Assembly: GCF_000981805.1 (NCBI RefSeq)
Contig: NZ_CP011132.1
Location: forward strand, 5,022,001 to 5,086,000
Origin: Citrobacter amalonaticus Y19
Lineage (GTDB): Bacteria > Pseudomonadota > Gammaproteobacteria > Enterobacterales > Enterobacteriaceae
DNA length: 64,000 nt
Direction: 5' to 3'
Shown piece by piece: positions 6,897 to 16,375 of this stretch (position 1 is its first letter; each line of letters opens with the position of its first letter). Under the pieces are notes generated by a model. The model was given only the letters and a program-made list of their open reading frames with translations, was not told the origin of the DNA and searched no databases. Both the position numbers and the translations under genes were made by a program.

Positions 6897-9712
6897 TGGC
6901 TTTCCCTTTATTTAGCCGACGTCGAGCGTCTCAGGATGCTCATCAGTACGGTAACGGTCCGTTTTCCGTCAGTGGGTATGAACCGCTTACCCGGGAAGGG
7001 CAACTGACTCATTCAGATGAAGCGCGTCTGTATTCCACGGCACCTTCCATTATCGATCATGTTCCCTGGGGTGAGTATTTGCCAGAGCATGAATGTATTC
7101 TGCTTGACGATGGCGTATCCGTTGGGGCCGTGTATGAGATTATCCCTGTGGGCACTGAAGGGCGCCCGGAAACACGTCTGGACGAGATCTGCAATATCGC
7201 TGAGAACGCCCTACAGGACAGTCTCCCTGAACTGGATGATCACCAATGGGTGGTACAGTTTTTCTGCCAGGATGACTCTGATCTCTCTACTTATATGGAT
7301 ACTATCAGAGGCTATGTCAGGCCAAGAGCTCAGGGAACTGCATTCACGAAAGCCTGGCTGGCTGAACAGGAGCGCCACCTAGAAAATGTGGCGGTGGAAC
7401 AGGGGCTTTTTGTAGACGAGGCTGTCACAGGGGCCGCCTGGAGAGGGCAAATTCGCAGAACGCGCATGGTGGTTTACCGTTGGGTTGAGACACCTTATCG
7501 TGACCCCATGCCACCGGAGGTGCTGCTGAAACAGGTCTGCGATCGCCTGACTGCAGCACTGAGCGGTGCCGGTATCCGGTGCGAAAAGCAGAACGGCGAG
7601 CAAATCCATAGTTGGCTGTTGCGCTGGTTCAACCCGGCGCCGGCGTGGGTCGATAAGAAAACATTGTATCGTTGCGCAAAACACTCCGATCATGCACCGG
7701 GCGATTTGCCTCTTCTGAATGATTTCAGCGAAAGCCTCTGGTTTACCCGCCCGCGAAGTGATGCCGAAAGCGGTGTGTGGTGGTTTGATGATGTGGCACA
7801 TAAAGCTGTTCCGGTTGCCCGCCTGCGTACTGCACCTTCTACCGGTCATCTGACGGGGGAGGTAAAACGTGGTGATAATGTGAATGCCATTATGGATCTG
7901 CTTCCGGAAGGGACAGTTCTGGCCATGACCCTGGTGGTTCAGCCTCAGGACAAGCTTGAAGAAAGTTTTGCGAGCCTTAGCCGCAATTCAATGGGGGAGA
8001 ATGTTGATTCCCTGCGTGCTCGCGAAGACGCTGCTACAGCGCGTAATTTCCTGGGAAACAAACACAAGCTTTACCGTGCGGCCATCACACTGCTTATCAA
8101 GGCTCAGGACAAGGAAACACTCGATAAACGGTATCTTGATCTCAGCAGTAAATTACTGAACTGTGGGATGGAACCGATAAATCCAGAACACGATATTGGT
8201 CCTCTCAGCAGTTATATGCGTGCGTTACCTATGTGCTTTAACCCTCAAATGGATAAACACAACTGGTACACGCGCCTTATGTTTGTACAGCATTTTGCAT
8301 GTCTCGCCCCTATTTATGGTCGCGACACCGGTACTGGTCACCCGGGGGTTACGTTCTGGAATCGTGGTGGTGGCCCCCTGTCCGTAGATCCACTTAATAA
8401 AAATGACCGTACCCAGAATGCGCACCTGCTGCTTTTCGGGCCGACAGGTGCCGGTAAATCTGCCACTGCGCTCGATAAACTGGCTCAGATGGTGGCAATC
8501 TACCGCCCCCGTATATTTTTGCTGGAAGCGGGTAACAGCTTCGGTCTGTTTGGAGATTACTGTAATTCGCTGGGGCTCTCAGTGCACCGTGTCAGTATCA
8601 AGCCTGGTAAGGTTATTTCACTTGCTCCGTTTGGCGATTCACATCTGCTCATGCAGGCGAAACCTGAGACGTTAGTGACAAGCGAAGAGGCCCTCCCTGA
8701 CATTGATGAAGATGATGAGGACAAGGACGAAGAACGTGACATTCTGGGTGAAATGGAGATTGCAGCGCGGTTGATGATCACCGGTGGTGAAGCAGCAGAA
8801 GAGGAGCGAATGACACGCGCCGACCGCGGTATGATTCGTGAGGCGATACTCATTGCGGCTCGTAAAGCGTTTGACGAAAACCGCCAGATGCTACCGGAAG
8901 ATTTAATGTTCTCGCTTGAGAACATTGCCCGCGATGTCAGCATGGGAGAAGACGGCCGCGAGAAACGCACGCCAGCGCGACGTGCGCGAGCTGAAGAGAT
9001 GGCAGAAGCATTACGCATGTTTACCGAAGGTTTTGAAGGGGAGTTGTTTAACCGTCCGGGCGCGCAATGGCCAGAGGCAGACGTGACTATTGTTGATTTA
9101 GGTACGCTGGCGCGTGAAGGCTATGAAGCTCAGATGGCCGTTGCTGTCATCTCGCTGCTTAATACGATTAACAACATCGCAGAAAGGGAACAGTTCAGCG
9201 ATCGGGATATCATTGTGCCAATCGACGAAGCGCATATTGTAACTGCTAACCCGCTGTTGGGCCCGTATGCAACCAAAATTGTCAAAATGTGGCGTAAGCT
9301 CGGATCATGGCTGTGGTTGTTCACACAGAACCTGGAGGATTTCCCTGACACTGCGAAAAAAATGCTCAATATGGCGGAGTGGTGGATCTGCCTCGTTATG
9401 CCACCTGATGAAGTTGAACAAATAGCGCGATTTAAGACGCTCACAGAAGAGCAGAAGGCGATGCTGTTGTCCGCGACAAAACTTCCGAGAAAATACACAG
9501 AGGGAGTTATTTTGTCCCGTAAGGTACAGGCGTTGTTTCGTGCGGTCCCCCCCAGTTTGTACCTGGCGCTGGGAATGACTGAAAAAGAGGAAAAAGCCGA
9601 AAGACGGGCCATTATGAATGAATTAAATTGCTCGGAGCTTGAGGCCGCATTTCACGTTGCGCGCCGCCTCGATGAGAAACGTGGCATTGGCACTATTCAG
9701 GGGACAATATGA
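6896..9712 (+). CDS. VirB4/TraC-type conjugative ATPase, TIGR03744
   Basis: 938 residues. Walker A at about 517-526 (FGPTGAGKSA), an insertion of acidic residues around 610-625 (DIDEDDEDKDEERD), Walker B at about 776-783 (IIVPIDEAH), and an arginine-finger-like region (SWLWLFTQNLEDFPDTAKK). This is the large AAA+ motor that powers pilus assembly and transfer from the inner face of the membrane. Length matches the PFL_4706 family. Overlaps both neighbouring genes by 1-4 bases. Confidence 0.9.
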   Translation: MAFPLFSRRRASQDAHQYGNGPFSVSGYEPLTREGQLTHSDEARLYSTAPSIIDHVPWGEYLPEHECILLDDGVSVGAVYEIIPVGTEGRPETRLDEICNIAENALQDSLPELDDHQWVVQFFCQDDSDLSTYMDTIRGYVRPRAQGTAFTKAWLAEQERHLENVAVEQGLFVDEAVTGAAWRGQIRRTRMVVYRWVETPYRDPMPPEVLLKQVCDRLTAALSGAGIRCEKQNGEQIHSWLLRWFNPAPAWVDKKTLYRCAKHSDHAPGDLPLLNDFSESLWFTRPRSDAESGVWWFDDVAHKAVPVARLRTAPSTGHLTGEVKRGDNVNAIMDLLPEGTVLAMTLVVQPQDKLEESFASLSRNSMGENVDSLRAREDAATARNFLGNKHKLYRAAITLLIKAQDKETLDKRYLDLSSKLLNCGMEPINPEHDIGPLSSYMRALPMCFNPQMDKHNWYTRLMFVQHFACLAPIYGRDTGTGHPGVTFWNRGGGPLSVDPLNKNDRTQNAHLLLFGPTGAGKSATALDKLAQMVAIYRPRIFLLEAGNSFGLFGDYCNSLGLSVHRVSIKPGKVISLAPFGDSHLLMQAKPETLVTSEEALPDIDEDDEDKDEERDILGEMEIAARLMITGGEAAEEERMTRADRGMIREAILIAARKAFDENRQMLPEDLMFSLENIARDVSMGEDGREKRTPARRARAEEMAEALRMFTEGFEGELFNRPGAQWPEADVTIVDLGTLAREGYEAQMAVAVISLLNTINNIAEREQFSDRDIIVPIDEAHIVTANPLLGPYATKIVKMWRKLGSWLWLFTQNLEDFPDTAKKMLNMAEWWICLVMPPDEVEQIARFKTLTEEQKAMLLSATKLPRKYTEGVILSRKVQALFRAVPPSLYLALGMTEKEEKAERRAIMNELNCSELEAAFHVARRLDEKRGIGTIQGTI

Positions 9713-10116
9713 AAAAACTGATTATGGCGACGCCGATCGTTGTACCGGACAAGGCATTTATTGCCTCTGTTATTTTTACCGTTCCGCCACAGGGTTCTGC
9801 CTCAGTCGGTGTGGCTGACAGTGAGTCGATTAAGCATCTGCAAGGGGAGATCGTTAAGAGACTGGAGCAGCCTGTATTGCTGTCGGTCTATCCTCACCGG
9901 GTTGGCCGGCGCAGCTGCGTTGCAGTCCACCTCAGCGACGTGCATGAGAAAACCCTGGATATCCTGATAACTGTTACCGGCAATACACTCTGGCCAGCAG
10001 AACAGGAGTACCGGTCGGGTATCCGATGGAATATCTGTGTACCCGATGCAACCGATATGCTCTGGGTTCTTAAGGAAATCGACAGGGTGACCTGTGACAC
10101 CGGATGTGACTTATAA
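9709..10116 (+). CDS. Hypothetical protein at the end of the first transfer operon
   Basis: 135 residues, no signal peptide or membrane segment; alternating beta/helix pattern with Cys residues clustered at the C-terminus (ICVPDA, VTCDTGCDL). It overlaps the ATPase stop by 4 bases, so it is probably translated with it. I do not recognise the family; an accessory role to the ATPase is only a guess from position. A strong hairpin follows. Confidence 0.6.
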   Translation: MKKLIMATPIVVPDKAFIASVIFTVPPQGSASVGVADSESIKHLQGEIVKRLEQPVLLSVYPHRVGRRSCVAVHLSDVHEKTLDILITVTGNTLWPAEQEYRSGIRWNICVPDATDMLWVLKEIDRVTCDTGCDL

Positions 10117-10129
10117 CCCTCCGACCTTG

Positions 10130-10159
10130 CCAGACAGCGGTGTGTTTTCCGCTGTCTGG
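10130..10159 (+). terminator. Strong hairpin between transfer operon halves
   Basis: Perfect 11-bp stem CCAGACAGCGG / CCGCTGTCTGG with an 8-base loop. It lacks a clean T-run (taagggggg follows), so it may be a processing or attenuation hairpin rather than a full terminator. The gap 10117-10382 otherwise holds AT-rich sequence that could carry a promoter for the second half, plus a short dyad CCCTGA/TCAGGG just before the next gene. Confidence 0.6.
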
Positions 10160-10382
10160 TAAGGGGGGAGGCTGCGGGTGCGGGCGGCAAAGAGCCCGCG
10201 TGTATTAAAGTTCCTGCATTTAAAAAATGACATTTCCAGCGATCTGAGATTTATGCTGACGTACAGATAATGAATTACCAGGGCAAGATTAATTATCATT
10301 TTTCACGTCAGAATTAATTACTGACCCCTCCTTAAAGAGAACGCACCCTGAATAGGTTTTTCACACTCAGGGAGTGTTTTTC

Positions 10383-10790
10383 ATGAAAATGCCATTTTGC
10401 TGCCTGGCAGCACTGTTCCTTTCCGTCGGTGCCAGTGCCGGCACAGTGATATATACCGACTCCTCTCATACCATAGCAGCAAATCCTGGTCCGGATGTCT
10501 CCGTTGTTGAGCTCGATGCGCCCGAACGTGCACAGGCGGACATTTTCGGTCAGTTATCTGCCGATCCCGTTCTTGCAGAACAACGTGCCCGGGCAGTGAT
10601 CTCTTCCCCGAATTTCCGGCAGCAGCAACAACAACTGGCGGAAGCTTATGCGGGTGTCACTCATGCCTGGTCCCTCGGCCTGGAAAAATACCCGGCTGTG
10701 GTTTTTGATGACGTCTTTGTTGTCTACGGTACGACTGATGTCAACGAGGCAACCCGTCAGCTCGCTGCCTGGAAGGAGAAGAACCGATGA
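10383..10790 (+). CDS. TIGR03757 / DUF1525 conjugative protein (TrbC-like)
   Basis: 135 residues from ATG 10383, which has agggag upstream. Signal peptide (residues 3-20, ending ASA-G). The mature part starts with a strand-turn typical of thioredoxin-like TrbC/TraW relatives (TVIYTDSSH) and has AYAGVTHAWSLGLEKYPAVV, conserved in the family. Exported assembly factor, inferred. Overlaps the next gene by 4 bases. Confidence 0.8.
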   Translation: MKMPFCCLAALFLSVGASAGTVIYTDSSHTIAANPGPDVSVVELDAPERAQADIFGQLSADPVLAEQRARAVISSPNFRQQQQQLAEAYAGVTHAWSLGLEKYPAVVFDDVFVVYGTTDVNEATRQLAAWKEKNR

Positions 10791-11758
10791 AATCTTTCTC
10801 CTTCCGCCCACGTCGACTGGCGATCGCCACATTGCTGGTTTGTTCCGGCACCATGGCCAGCGTCAATACAGCGAATCTTCTGGCCAGCGCGGCAAGTACA
10901 GACTGTATCAGCTGGCGTGTCAGTGGTATCTGCTACTGGTTATTGTGTACCCCATTTGGTTGCACGGTGAAAACCTCGGTGAAAGTGACACATTTCATTC
11001 CGGAGGCTGTGGTATCGGCTTACCTCAACCCCGGAGATAACCCCTGGACTGAAATGTCCACAGTTAGTAACGCCGCCAGCGGTGCTGAAGGTTCTCTGCT
11101 GGAAAGTATGACGGGTGTGAGTACGGGGGGCGGTCGTCAGGAGATGAAAGCTCCCGGGGAACGTAAGCAGAACCTGCATTTCTATTACGGCGACGCCTAT
11201 GGCCATCCAGCAACAAAAGTCATTGGCGGTATGGTGCCGGGCTATTCATGCGACAGTGCTGCCACTCCTTTCATGCCCTATTTCAACAGCTCACTGGATG
11301 CTCTGGTCTGGCGAACGGGTGTCCCGGAGACCCTTTATCCCGAAGCACTCATCCCCGGGCAACGAGAAATCGGGGAAACCACATCCGGCAATATGTGGGG
11401 GAACGTTTATCCACGTAGCGGGTTTGTCACCCAGACAGACAGTTACAAATCAGCAGCGGTTGTAGTTCAGCGTGTCGCTGACGTCATTACCCGCTCCGGC
11501 CAGCTCCACGTCTACAACCCCCTTACGGGACAGAAGTCCCCGGGTTACTGGCCACCCGAGCCGGTAAAAGAAAATACCGGCACCAAAAACCACAAATGGC
11601 AGCGACTTTCGCCTCAGTTGTCCCAGACCTGTGCAGTGTTTCCCGACACCAATGGCCAGATTGCCCAGGACGGTAACTATGCCTGGGCATTGTGGCAACC
11701 GTACAGCTGCTGCAAACGTCGCGGCCAGACGTTCCTTTCCAGCACCGATTTCTCATAA
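10787..11758 (+). CDS. TIGR03756 TraU-like conjugative protein
   Basis: 323 residues, exported (hydrophobic 10-33), with many Cys in the N-terminal third (CISWRVSGICYWLLCTPFGC), characteristic of TraU/PFL_4710 proteins. GHPATKVIGG and the C-terminal FPDTNGQIAQDGNYAWALWQ also fit. Periplasmic, disulfide-rich, needed for mating-pair stabilisation in F-like systems; role here is by homology. 11 bases separate it from the next gene. Confidence 0.82.
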   Translation: MKSFSFRPRRLAIATLLVCSGTMASVNTANLLASAASTDCISWRVSGICYWLLCTPFGCTVKTSVKVTHFIPEAVVSAYLNPGDNPWTEMSTVSNAASGAEGSLLESMTGVSTGGGRQEMKAPGERKQNLHFYYGDAYGHPATKVIGGMVPGYSCDSAATPFMPYFNSSLDALVWRTGVPETLYPEALIPGQREIGETTSGNMWGNVYPRSGFVTQTDSYKSAAVVVQRVADVITRSGQLHVYNPLTGQKSPGYWPPEPVKENTGTKNHKWQRLSPQLSQTCAVFPDTNGQIAQDGNYAWALWQPYSCCKRRGQTFLSSTDFS

Positions 11759-11769
11759 AGGTTCAGAAC

Positions 11770-13164
11770 ATGAAAAAAGCAGGACTTTTACTGATTTTTG
11801 CCTCGCTGCCGGCAATGGCAACTGATATCTCTTTGTCTTCATCGGGGGCGTCAGTTAGCGGTAACGCTATCAGCGATGGGCTCTTTTATTCTATTGGTGG
11901 CGGTTCGGTTATTTCACCCCCGCCCAGTCGTAACAATATGTCCAGGATAGGCATTAATGGTGGCCTTAGCAGTGATCTGATGTGTGGCAATTTCGACATC
12001 AAAACAACCGTTGGCAACCAGCTGAATGGTATTACCAGCGGGTTTAAGGATCTGATGGGGAATGTGATTCAGGGGGCGACTGGTGCTGTCATGAGTATGC
12101 CGGCAATGGCTATTCAGCGCGCAAACCCCGGGCTGTATGAAATGCTCACCAATGGCGTTCTGCAGGCCGGTTTGAGCTTTGATAAAGCGATGTTGAACTG
12201 TCAGAGCATGTCGAAGAAGCTGGCTGATTATACCATTGGCAATAAATGGCAGCAGGTAGCTGTCTCTGAAGAGTACAAAGATATTGTGGCCACAAGTGGC
12301 GGCGATGCGGTTTCCAGCGACCAGAAACTGCAAAAAGCAACTGGAGAGGAAGGCGTGACGTGGGTTGGTGGGCAGAAAAGAGGCGGCAAGGGGCAGCCCG
12401 CAATTCAGCCCACTCGGGATCTGGCCAAAGCTGGTTATAACATGATGAATAATTTGCCAGTGACCAGTAACAGCAGCGTCGGCTCCTCGAGCTGCAATGG
12501 TACCGCATGCCAACGTTATAAATCTTCTGAAGAGGCCGCTGCGGCCGTTGTTAAAGTGCTTGGTGATCGCTCCATCAGGACTTGCCGGGAAACCAGTGAA
12601 TGTACCAGTGGTGGAACCGATAACCAGCCGGGCAGTGCTGTCGCTGGTACTGGCTTTTCTCCCATCCTTGAGGATGCCACGAAAGAGAATCTGGAGCAGC
12701 TTAGTAAGCTGGTTAGTGGTGAGCTGCAGCCCACCACTGATAACCTTTCCGCACTGAAAACCGGCAGTCTGGTTGTCACCCGCGGGGTAATTCAGGCATT
12801 ACGTGACGATCCGGACAAAGCGGCCCTGGTTCAGCGGCTTGCCGGCGAACTGGCGATGTCCGATACCGTTGAAACCGCGCTAACAATGCGCAGGATGCTC
12901 ACCACTGGTGAATCCGAACCTAATGCTGCAGAGCAGCCGGAAGCCATTGCTGAGGGTGATCGCCGCATCGATGCCCTCGATCGCGAGCTGACGGCGCTGC
13001 GTAATGAGATGGAGTTACGCAAATCTATAAGCAATAACAGCCTGCTGACGGCACTGGAGCGGCAGGGGACAAGGAATCAGGATAACCGTCTGCAGCAGAA
13101 AGCCGGTAACGAGGACCAGGGCTTCAGCCAGATGGGCCAGTCTCAGTCTTCCGGAGCAAACTGA
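11770..13164 (+). CDS. TIGR03755 TraH-like conjugative protein
   Basis: 464 residues from ATG 11770; upstream ORF codons overlap the previous gene and lack a ribosome site. Signal peptide (residues 3-17, ending AMA-T), the family-like YYSIGGG-type motif (here FYSIGGGSVIS), NPGLYEMLTNGVLQAGLSFDKA cut short at residues 118-139, and a C-terminal coiled coil (about 395-430). TraH-type proteins localise to the outer membrane and help pilus assembly. In operon with neighbours. Confidence 0.82.
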   Translation: MKKAGLLLIFASLPAMATDISLSSSGASVSGNAISDGLFYSIGGGSVISPPPSRNNMSRIGINGGLSSDLMCGNFDIKTTVGNQLNGITSGFKDLMGNVIQGATGAVMSMPAMAIQRANPGLYEMLTNGVLQAGLSFDKAMLNCQSMSKKLADYTIGNKWQQVAVSEEYKDIVATSGGDAVSSDQKLQKATGEEGVTWVGGQKRGGKGQPAIQPTRDLAKAGYNMMNNLPVTSNSSVGSSSCNGTACQRYKSSEEAAAAVVKVLGDRSIRTCRETSECTSGGTDNQPGSAVAGTGFSPILEDATKENLEQLSKLVSGELQPTTDNLSALKTGSLVVTRGVIQALRDDPDKAALVQRLAGELAMSDTVETALTMRRMLTTGESEPNAAEQPEAIAEGDRRIDALDRELTALRNEMELRKSISNNSLLTALERQGTRNQDNRLQQKAGNEDQGFSQMGQSQSSGAN

Positions 13165-13165
13165 T

Positions 13166-13504
13166 ATGAGACTTTACCCGTTCAGCGGCCATATTGGCCG
13201 CATTCTCCTTATGGTGCTGCTCATTCTGTTGATGACGGCCAGCATGTTTGCTATCGCAGCGGTATTTATGGCTTACGACCCTGATGGCCACATCACACGG
13301 CGCTGGTTGCATGACAGCCGATGGGGACTGTTTGCCTGGCGACTGGTTCTTTATGGCTGCCCTATTACCGCCTGGATATTGAAGGTACGCCCACAGGCAT
13401 TAATCCGCTGGCCGGATGGGCGTCCGCGTCTTGTGCGTATGGAACTGATGGGGGTGTTGTTCCTGGTAGCCACGGAATATGTGGCCTGGACAAGCGCTGT
13501 GTAA
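13166..13504 (+). CDS. Small integral membrane protein in transfer operon
   Basis: 112 residues with about three hydrophobic segments (12-35, 50-70, 90-110). It starts 1 base after the TraH-like stop and ends 10 bases before the TraG-like start. PFGI-1-type clusters often have a short membrane gene here; I cannot give a family with confidence. Probably part of the mating-pair apparatus by position. Confidence 0.65.
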   Translation: MRLYPFSGHIGRILLMVLLILLMTASMFAIAAVFMAYDPDGHITRRWLHDSRWGLFAWRLVLYGCPITAWILKVRPQALIRWPDGRPRLVRMELMGVLFLVATEYVAWTSAV

Positions 13505-13514
13505 GGAGAGGACG

Positions 13515-15059
13515 ATGACCGCAAACAGTTTTCTGGAATATTTTCTCGTTCTCTTTGGCTGGGTAATGAACAATGCCATGTGGAGCATTCTCAGCAGTAC
13601 AGGCCTTTTTGCATTGCCACTGGTGGTCAGGGTTCTTGGCGTCTGGCTGAAAGTGAGGGAGGAGGGGGCTGACGAGGGGAACAAAGGGCTTCTTGCCCTT
13701 CCGCGAATCGAACATGCACTGTATGTGTCTTATCTTGTGATGCTCTTTTGCTGTATTCCGCTGTTGCCGGTTGATATCAGCACAATCAAGTTCGACAGCT
13801 CGCGCGCTAAACAGTGCGGCGTCAGTGTGCCGACGCCACAGAATTCTGGCTACAAGGGACTCGTTAACGATTTTGACGGTCGTACGGCCGAGGTTCCAGT
13901 TTGGTGGTATCTCCTGCATATGATGTCGAAGGGCACAACGCAGGCAATGATTGCGTCAATCCCATGCGGTACGAATTTGCGACAGATGCGTTTTGACGTT
14001 CAGAACACGAAACTGCGTGATCCTGTGTTGTTGCAGGAGGTCCAGGAATTTGCAGATCAATGTTACTCGAGAGCATATTTCAGACTGAAAAACAGCAACA
14101 GCCAGCTCAGTGATGCCACCATCAACTCCGTGGGCTGGATAGGTAGCAGCTACTTCCTGAATACTTCCGGATATTATGACTACTACACGGCTATGACGCC
14201 ACGTAGCCAGTGGCCTTACAACAGCAGCCGGGACAGTGGCTATCCGGATACTGGTGCAGGTGGATATCCAACATGTAAGACGTGGTGGTCCGATGGTACT
14301 TCCGGGCTTCGCAAACGAGTTCTGGCCAGTTTTAGTGATAACACACGTAAGGAGATGCAGCGTCAGTTCCCCGGAAAGCAGTGGGAAGAAATTGCGTTAC
14401 GCTGGCTTGTCAGCCCACGCAACGCAGATCTCTCCGGCGCCGGTACCACTTATGCTGTTGGCAGTAGCGACACAACCACCGGAGTAGTTGGTAATCTTAC
14501 ACGCCTTACCTCGTCTATTGGTCTTGGACTGAAACAGGCCGAGGCGTTACCTGGTTTTGATGCAATGAAGCAGGCACTGCCGATGATCCAGGCATTATTG
14601 CTGATGATGATAATCACGGTCATTCCTGCGTTAATGATGTTCAGCGCCTACGATCCGAAAACCATTTTTACCATCTCCTTCGCGTTATTCGCTCTTCAGT
14701 TCATTACGTTCTGGTGGGAACTGGCAGGTTGGCTTGATGACAGATTGATCACCATCCTCTATGACAATATGGCTGAGCAGGGGATTGCAAACAGCTCGGT
14801 GCCTTTCGCGGCTTTCTTTAGCTCAACGGCTGATGGATGGATTATGAACCTGGTACTGGGGATGATGTACCTGGTCTTTCCGATGTTCTGGGTTGGTATG
14901 CTGAGTTGGGCTGGAGTTCGAATTGGTAATATGGCTAACAACTTTAGTGATGCTTCTAAAATGCCTACGGATGCTGGCTCGGAAGCAGGTAAAAAAGCTC
15001 AAGGGGTGGCGATTGATGCAGCTTCAGGCGGGATTAAATCAGGATTAAGCAAAGGATAA
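13515..15059 (+). CDS. traG: TraG N-terminal-like mating-pair protein
   Basis: 514 residues from ATG 13515, with aaggagagg upstream. Hydrophobic segments near 10-35, 70-90, 345-405 and 445-480, in the pattern of the TraG N-terminal domain (PF07916 type) of F-like systems; the long C-terminal periplasmic region of F TraG is absent, as is usual in integrating-element systems. It would act in mating-pair stabilisation and possibly entry exclusion. Last gene of the transfer run, followed by a hairpin. Confidence 0.82.
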   Translation: MTANSFLEYFLVLFGWVMNNAMWSILSSTGLFALPLVVRVLGVWLKVREEGADEGNKGLLALPRIEHALYVSYLVMLFCCIPLLPVDISTIKFDSSRAKQCGVSVPTPQNSGYKGLVNDFDGRTAEVPVWWYLLHMMSKGTTQAMIASIPCGTNLRQMRFDVQNTKLRDPVLLQEVQEFADQCYSRAYFRLKNSNSQLSDATINSVGWIGSSYFLNTSGYYDYYTAMTPRSQWPYNSSRDSGYPDTGAGGYPTCKTWWSDGTSGLRKRVLASFSDNTRKEMQRQFPGKQWEEIALRWLVSPRNADLSGAGTTYAVGSSDTTTGVVGNLTRLTSSIGLGLKQAEALPGFDAMKQALPMIQALLLMMIITVIPALMMFSAYDPKTIFTISFALFALQFITFWWELAGWLDDRLITILYDNMAEQGIANSSVPFAAFFSSTADGWIMNLVLGMMYLVFPMFWVGMLSWAGVRIGNMANNFSDASKMPTDAGSEAGKKAQGVAIDAASGGIKSGLSKG

Positions 15060-15069
15060 CTGATGGCTA

Positions 15070-15100
15070 TATGAAGCGGTGGTTATGCCATCGCTTCATA
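15070..15100. terminator. Hairpin between traG and convergent unknown gene
   Basis: Stem TATGAAGCG / CGCTTCATA with partial pairing extending inwards (GTGG/CCAT). It sits between two convergent genes, so it probably acts as a bidirectional terminator; an A-rich run follows on the + side. Confidence 0.6.
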
Positions 15101-15103
15101 AGA

Positions 15104-15385
15104 TTAAAAATTGTTAGAACCACCGTTAATACCTTTTTTCTCCCAGCTGTAACGGATAGGAGATTTATATTGGTCCTGTTTGTCTTTTGTGACGTCCGCT
15201 TTAGAGGTAGAGGCGAGCACAGATGAAATCACACAACCAATTTCTTGTGTTGCACTCGAAAGTTTTACCGGCTCAGGTTTTTTCCGCTTCAGCTTGGATT
15301 CATCACAAACGATATTGCGACGTTTTGTGGTGAAACGCGCAAAGGTGCTGCTCAGGTCATCTTTATTGAAACCGTCCTCGCTCAT
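15104..15385 (-). CDS. Small hypothetical basic protein
   Basis: 93 residues, soluble, Lys-rich (SKLKRKKPEP), with one Cys at about residue 27 and one near 51. The ATG at 15385 has gaggag 8 bases upstream, good evidence that it is real. Located between traG and kfrA. No family recognised. Confidence 0.55.
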   Translation of the reverse strand: MSEDGFNKDDLSSTFARFTTKRRNIVCDESKLKRKKPEPVKLSSATQEIGCVISSVLASTSKADVTKDKQDQYKSPIRYSWEKKGINGGSNNF

Positions 15386-15428
15386 GGTAATGACTCCTCA
15401 TTTTGTCTAATAAATAAGCTACTAAAAA

Positions 15429-15533
15429 TCCCCTATACACGCAAATTATTAAGCACTATAGGGGAGGGCACCGGCTCACAGGCGCGTTCCTTGGCGGCGA
15501 GCTACAGTGCGCGGCGGAAGGCCTTAGGCCTTC
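15429..15533. other. Two inverted repeats upstream of the unknown gene and after kfrA
   Basis: In the 15386-15555 gap, TCCCCTATA (15429-15437) pairs with TATAGGGGA (15457-15465), and GAAGGCC (15517-15523) pairs with GGCCTTC (15527-15533). The second is a likely kfrA 3' hairpin. The first could be an operator or transcript structure for the small gene reading leftward. Confidence 0.5.
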
Positions 15534-15555
15534 ACACGGGCCTGTATTTCCACTT

Positions 15556-16167
15556 TCATTTCTTCGCCTTCCCGTCGTGGCGTGCCAGGGCCAGCAGCTC
15601 TGCCTGCAGCGCACGGCCATCCTCCCGGGTTTCCTTCAGCTCCGCTTTGGTGTCCTGCAGCTGCGCCGCCAGGTGTTCGCCGGTGGCGGTCAGACGGGCT
15701 ACCTGCTCGCGCAGCGGCAGCGCCTCCGCGCGCAGCCCGCGTACCTCATCGAGCAACCGGTCACGTTCGGTCACCACCTCCCGAAGCACCGCCAGTTCAC
15801 TTTCCAGTGCGGTCACTTTCGCCAGCGCCTCGTCGCGCTCCTGGTCGGCCCGGGCGATATCGGTGTCGGCCTGTTCCCGGGCCGCCAGTGTCCCGGCTTC
15901 TGCCTGTTTCACCGCGGCCTGCCACAACAGGGCCAACTGGCCGGTGAGCAGCTGCGCCAGCTCTGGCGGCAGAGCCGGCGTCTGTTCGCTGGCCAGTGCG
16001 CGCTGGCGTGCCCGAAATTCCCGCATCACCGGGGAAATGTGGGACAGGGAGCCGCCACCGAGGTGCTGGCGGACCTGTTCGTTGGTCGGGTTCGGGTTGC
16101 CGGCGGCAATGAGTGCGGCGGCGGCGTCCTCGATCCGACGGACGGTGTCAGCAGGCAGGTTAGTCAT
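15556..16167 (-). CDS. kfrA: KfrA-like plasmid DNA-binding protein
   Basis: 203 residues from ATG 16167, preceded on the - strand by cggag. N-terminal KfrA-type helix-turn-helix region (residues 1-55, with GNPNPTNEQVRQHLGGGS), then a long alpha-helical coiled coil rich in Ala/Glu/Arg (about 75-195). KfrA proteins are plasmid-borne, autoregulated and linked to stable maintenance. Upstream ATGs in the same frame extend into the promoter region and lack ribosome sites. This gene is the best sign that the replicon is a plasmid. Confidence 0.85.
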   Translation of the reverse strand: MTNLPADTVRRIEDAAAALIAAGNPNPTNEQVRQHLGGGSLSHISPVMREFRARQRALASEQTPALPPELAQLLTGQLALLWQAAVKQAEAGTLAAREQADTDIARADQERDEALAKVTALESELAVLREVVTERDRLLDEVRGLRAEALPLREQVARLTATGEHLAAQLQDTKAELKETREDGRALQAELLALARHDGKAKK

Positions 16168-16200
16168 GAAATACTCCGTTAAGAAGGTATGCATACATTT

Positions 16201-16250
16201 TAACCTGACTGTAGTTTGTACACAATACAAATAATACATACAATACAAGA
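16201..16250. promoter_or_regulatory. Divergent promoter/operator between kfrA and the HEPN gene
   Basis: A + strand promoter candidate: -35 TTGTAC (16216-16221), 17-base spacer, -10 TACAAT (16239-16244). It overlaps repeated ACAATACAA units (two copies between 16222 and 16248), a plausible KfrA autoregulatory operator. The + promoter would drive the HEPN gene at 16376. Inference from sequence only. Confidence 0.5.
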
Positions 16251-16375
16251 CCAACGTGCACCATCTCTACTTTCGTGGTCAGATCCGAAAACTCACTTAA
16301 TAGGAAATGCTGTACCTGAGCCGTCAGGCTGGCCGGATGATATAGTGGATTTTCGAACCGGAACGGGAGGGTTAA

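Noticed and set aside
15245..16234. Long + strand frame of 329 codons opposite kfrA
   Set aside because: Ser/Arg/Ala-rich shadow of the GC-rich kfrA coiled coil; no ribosome site or family.
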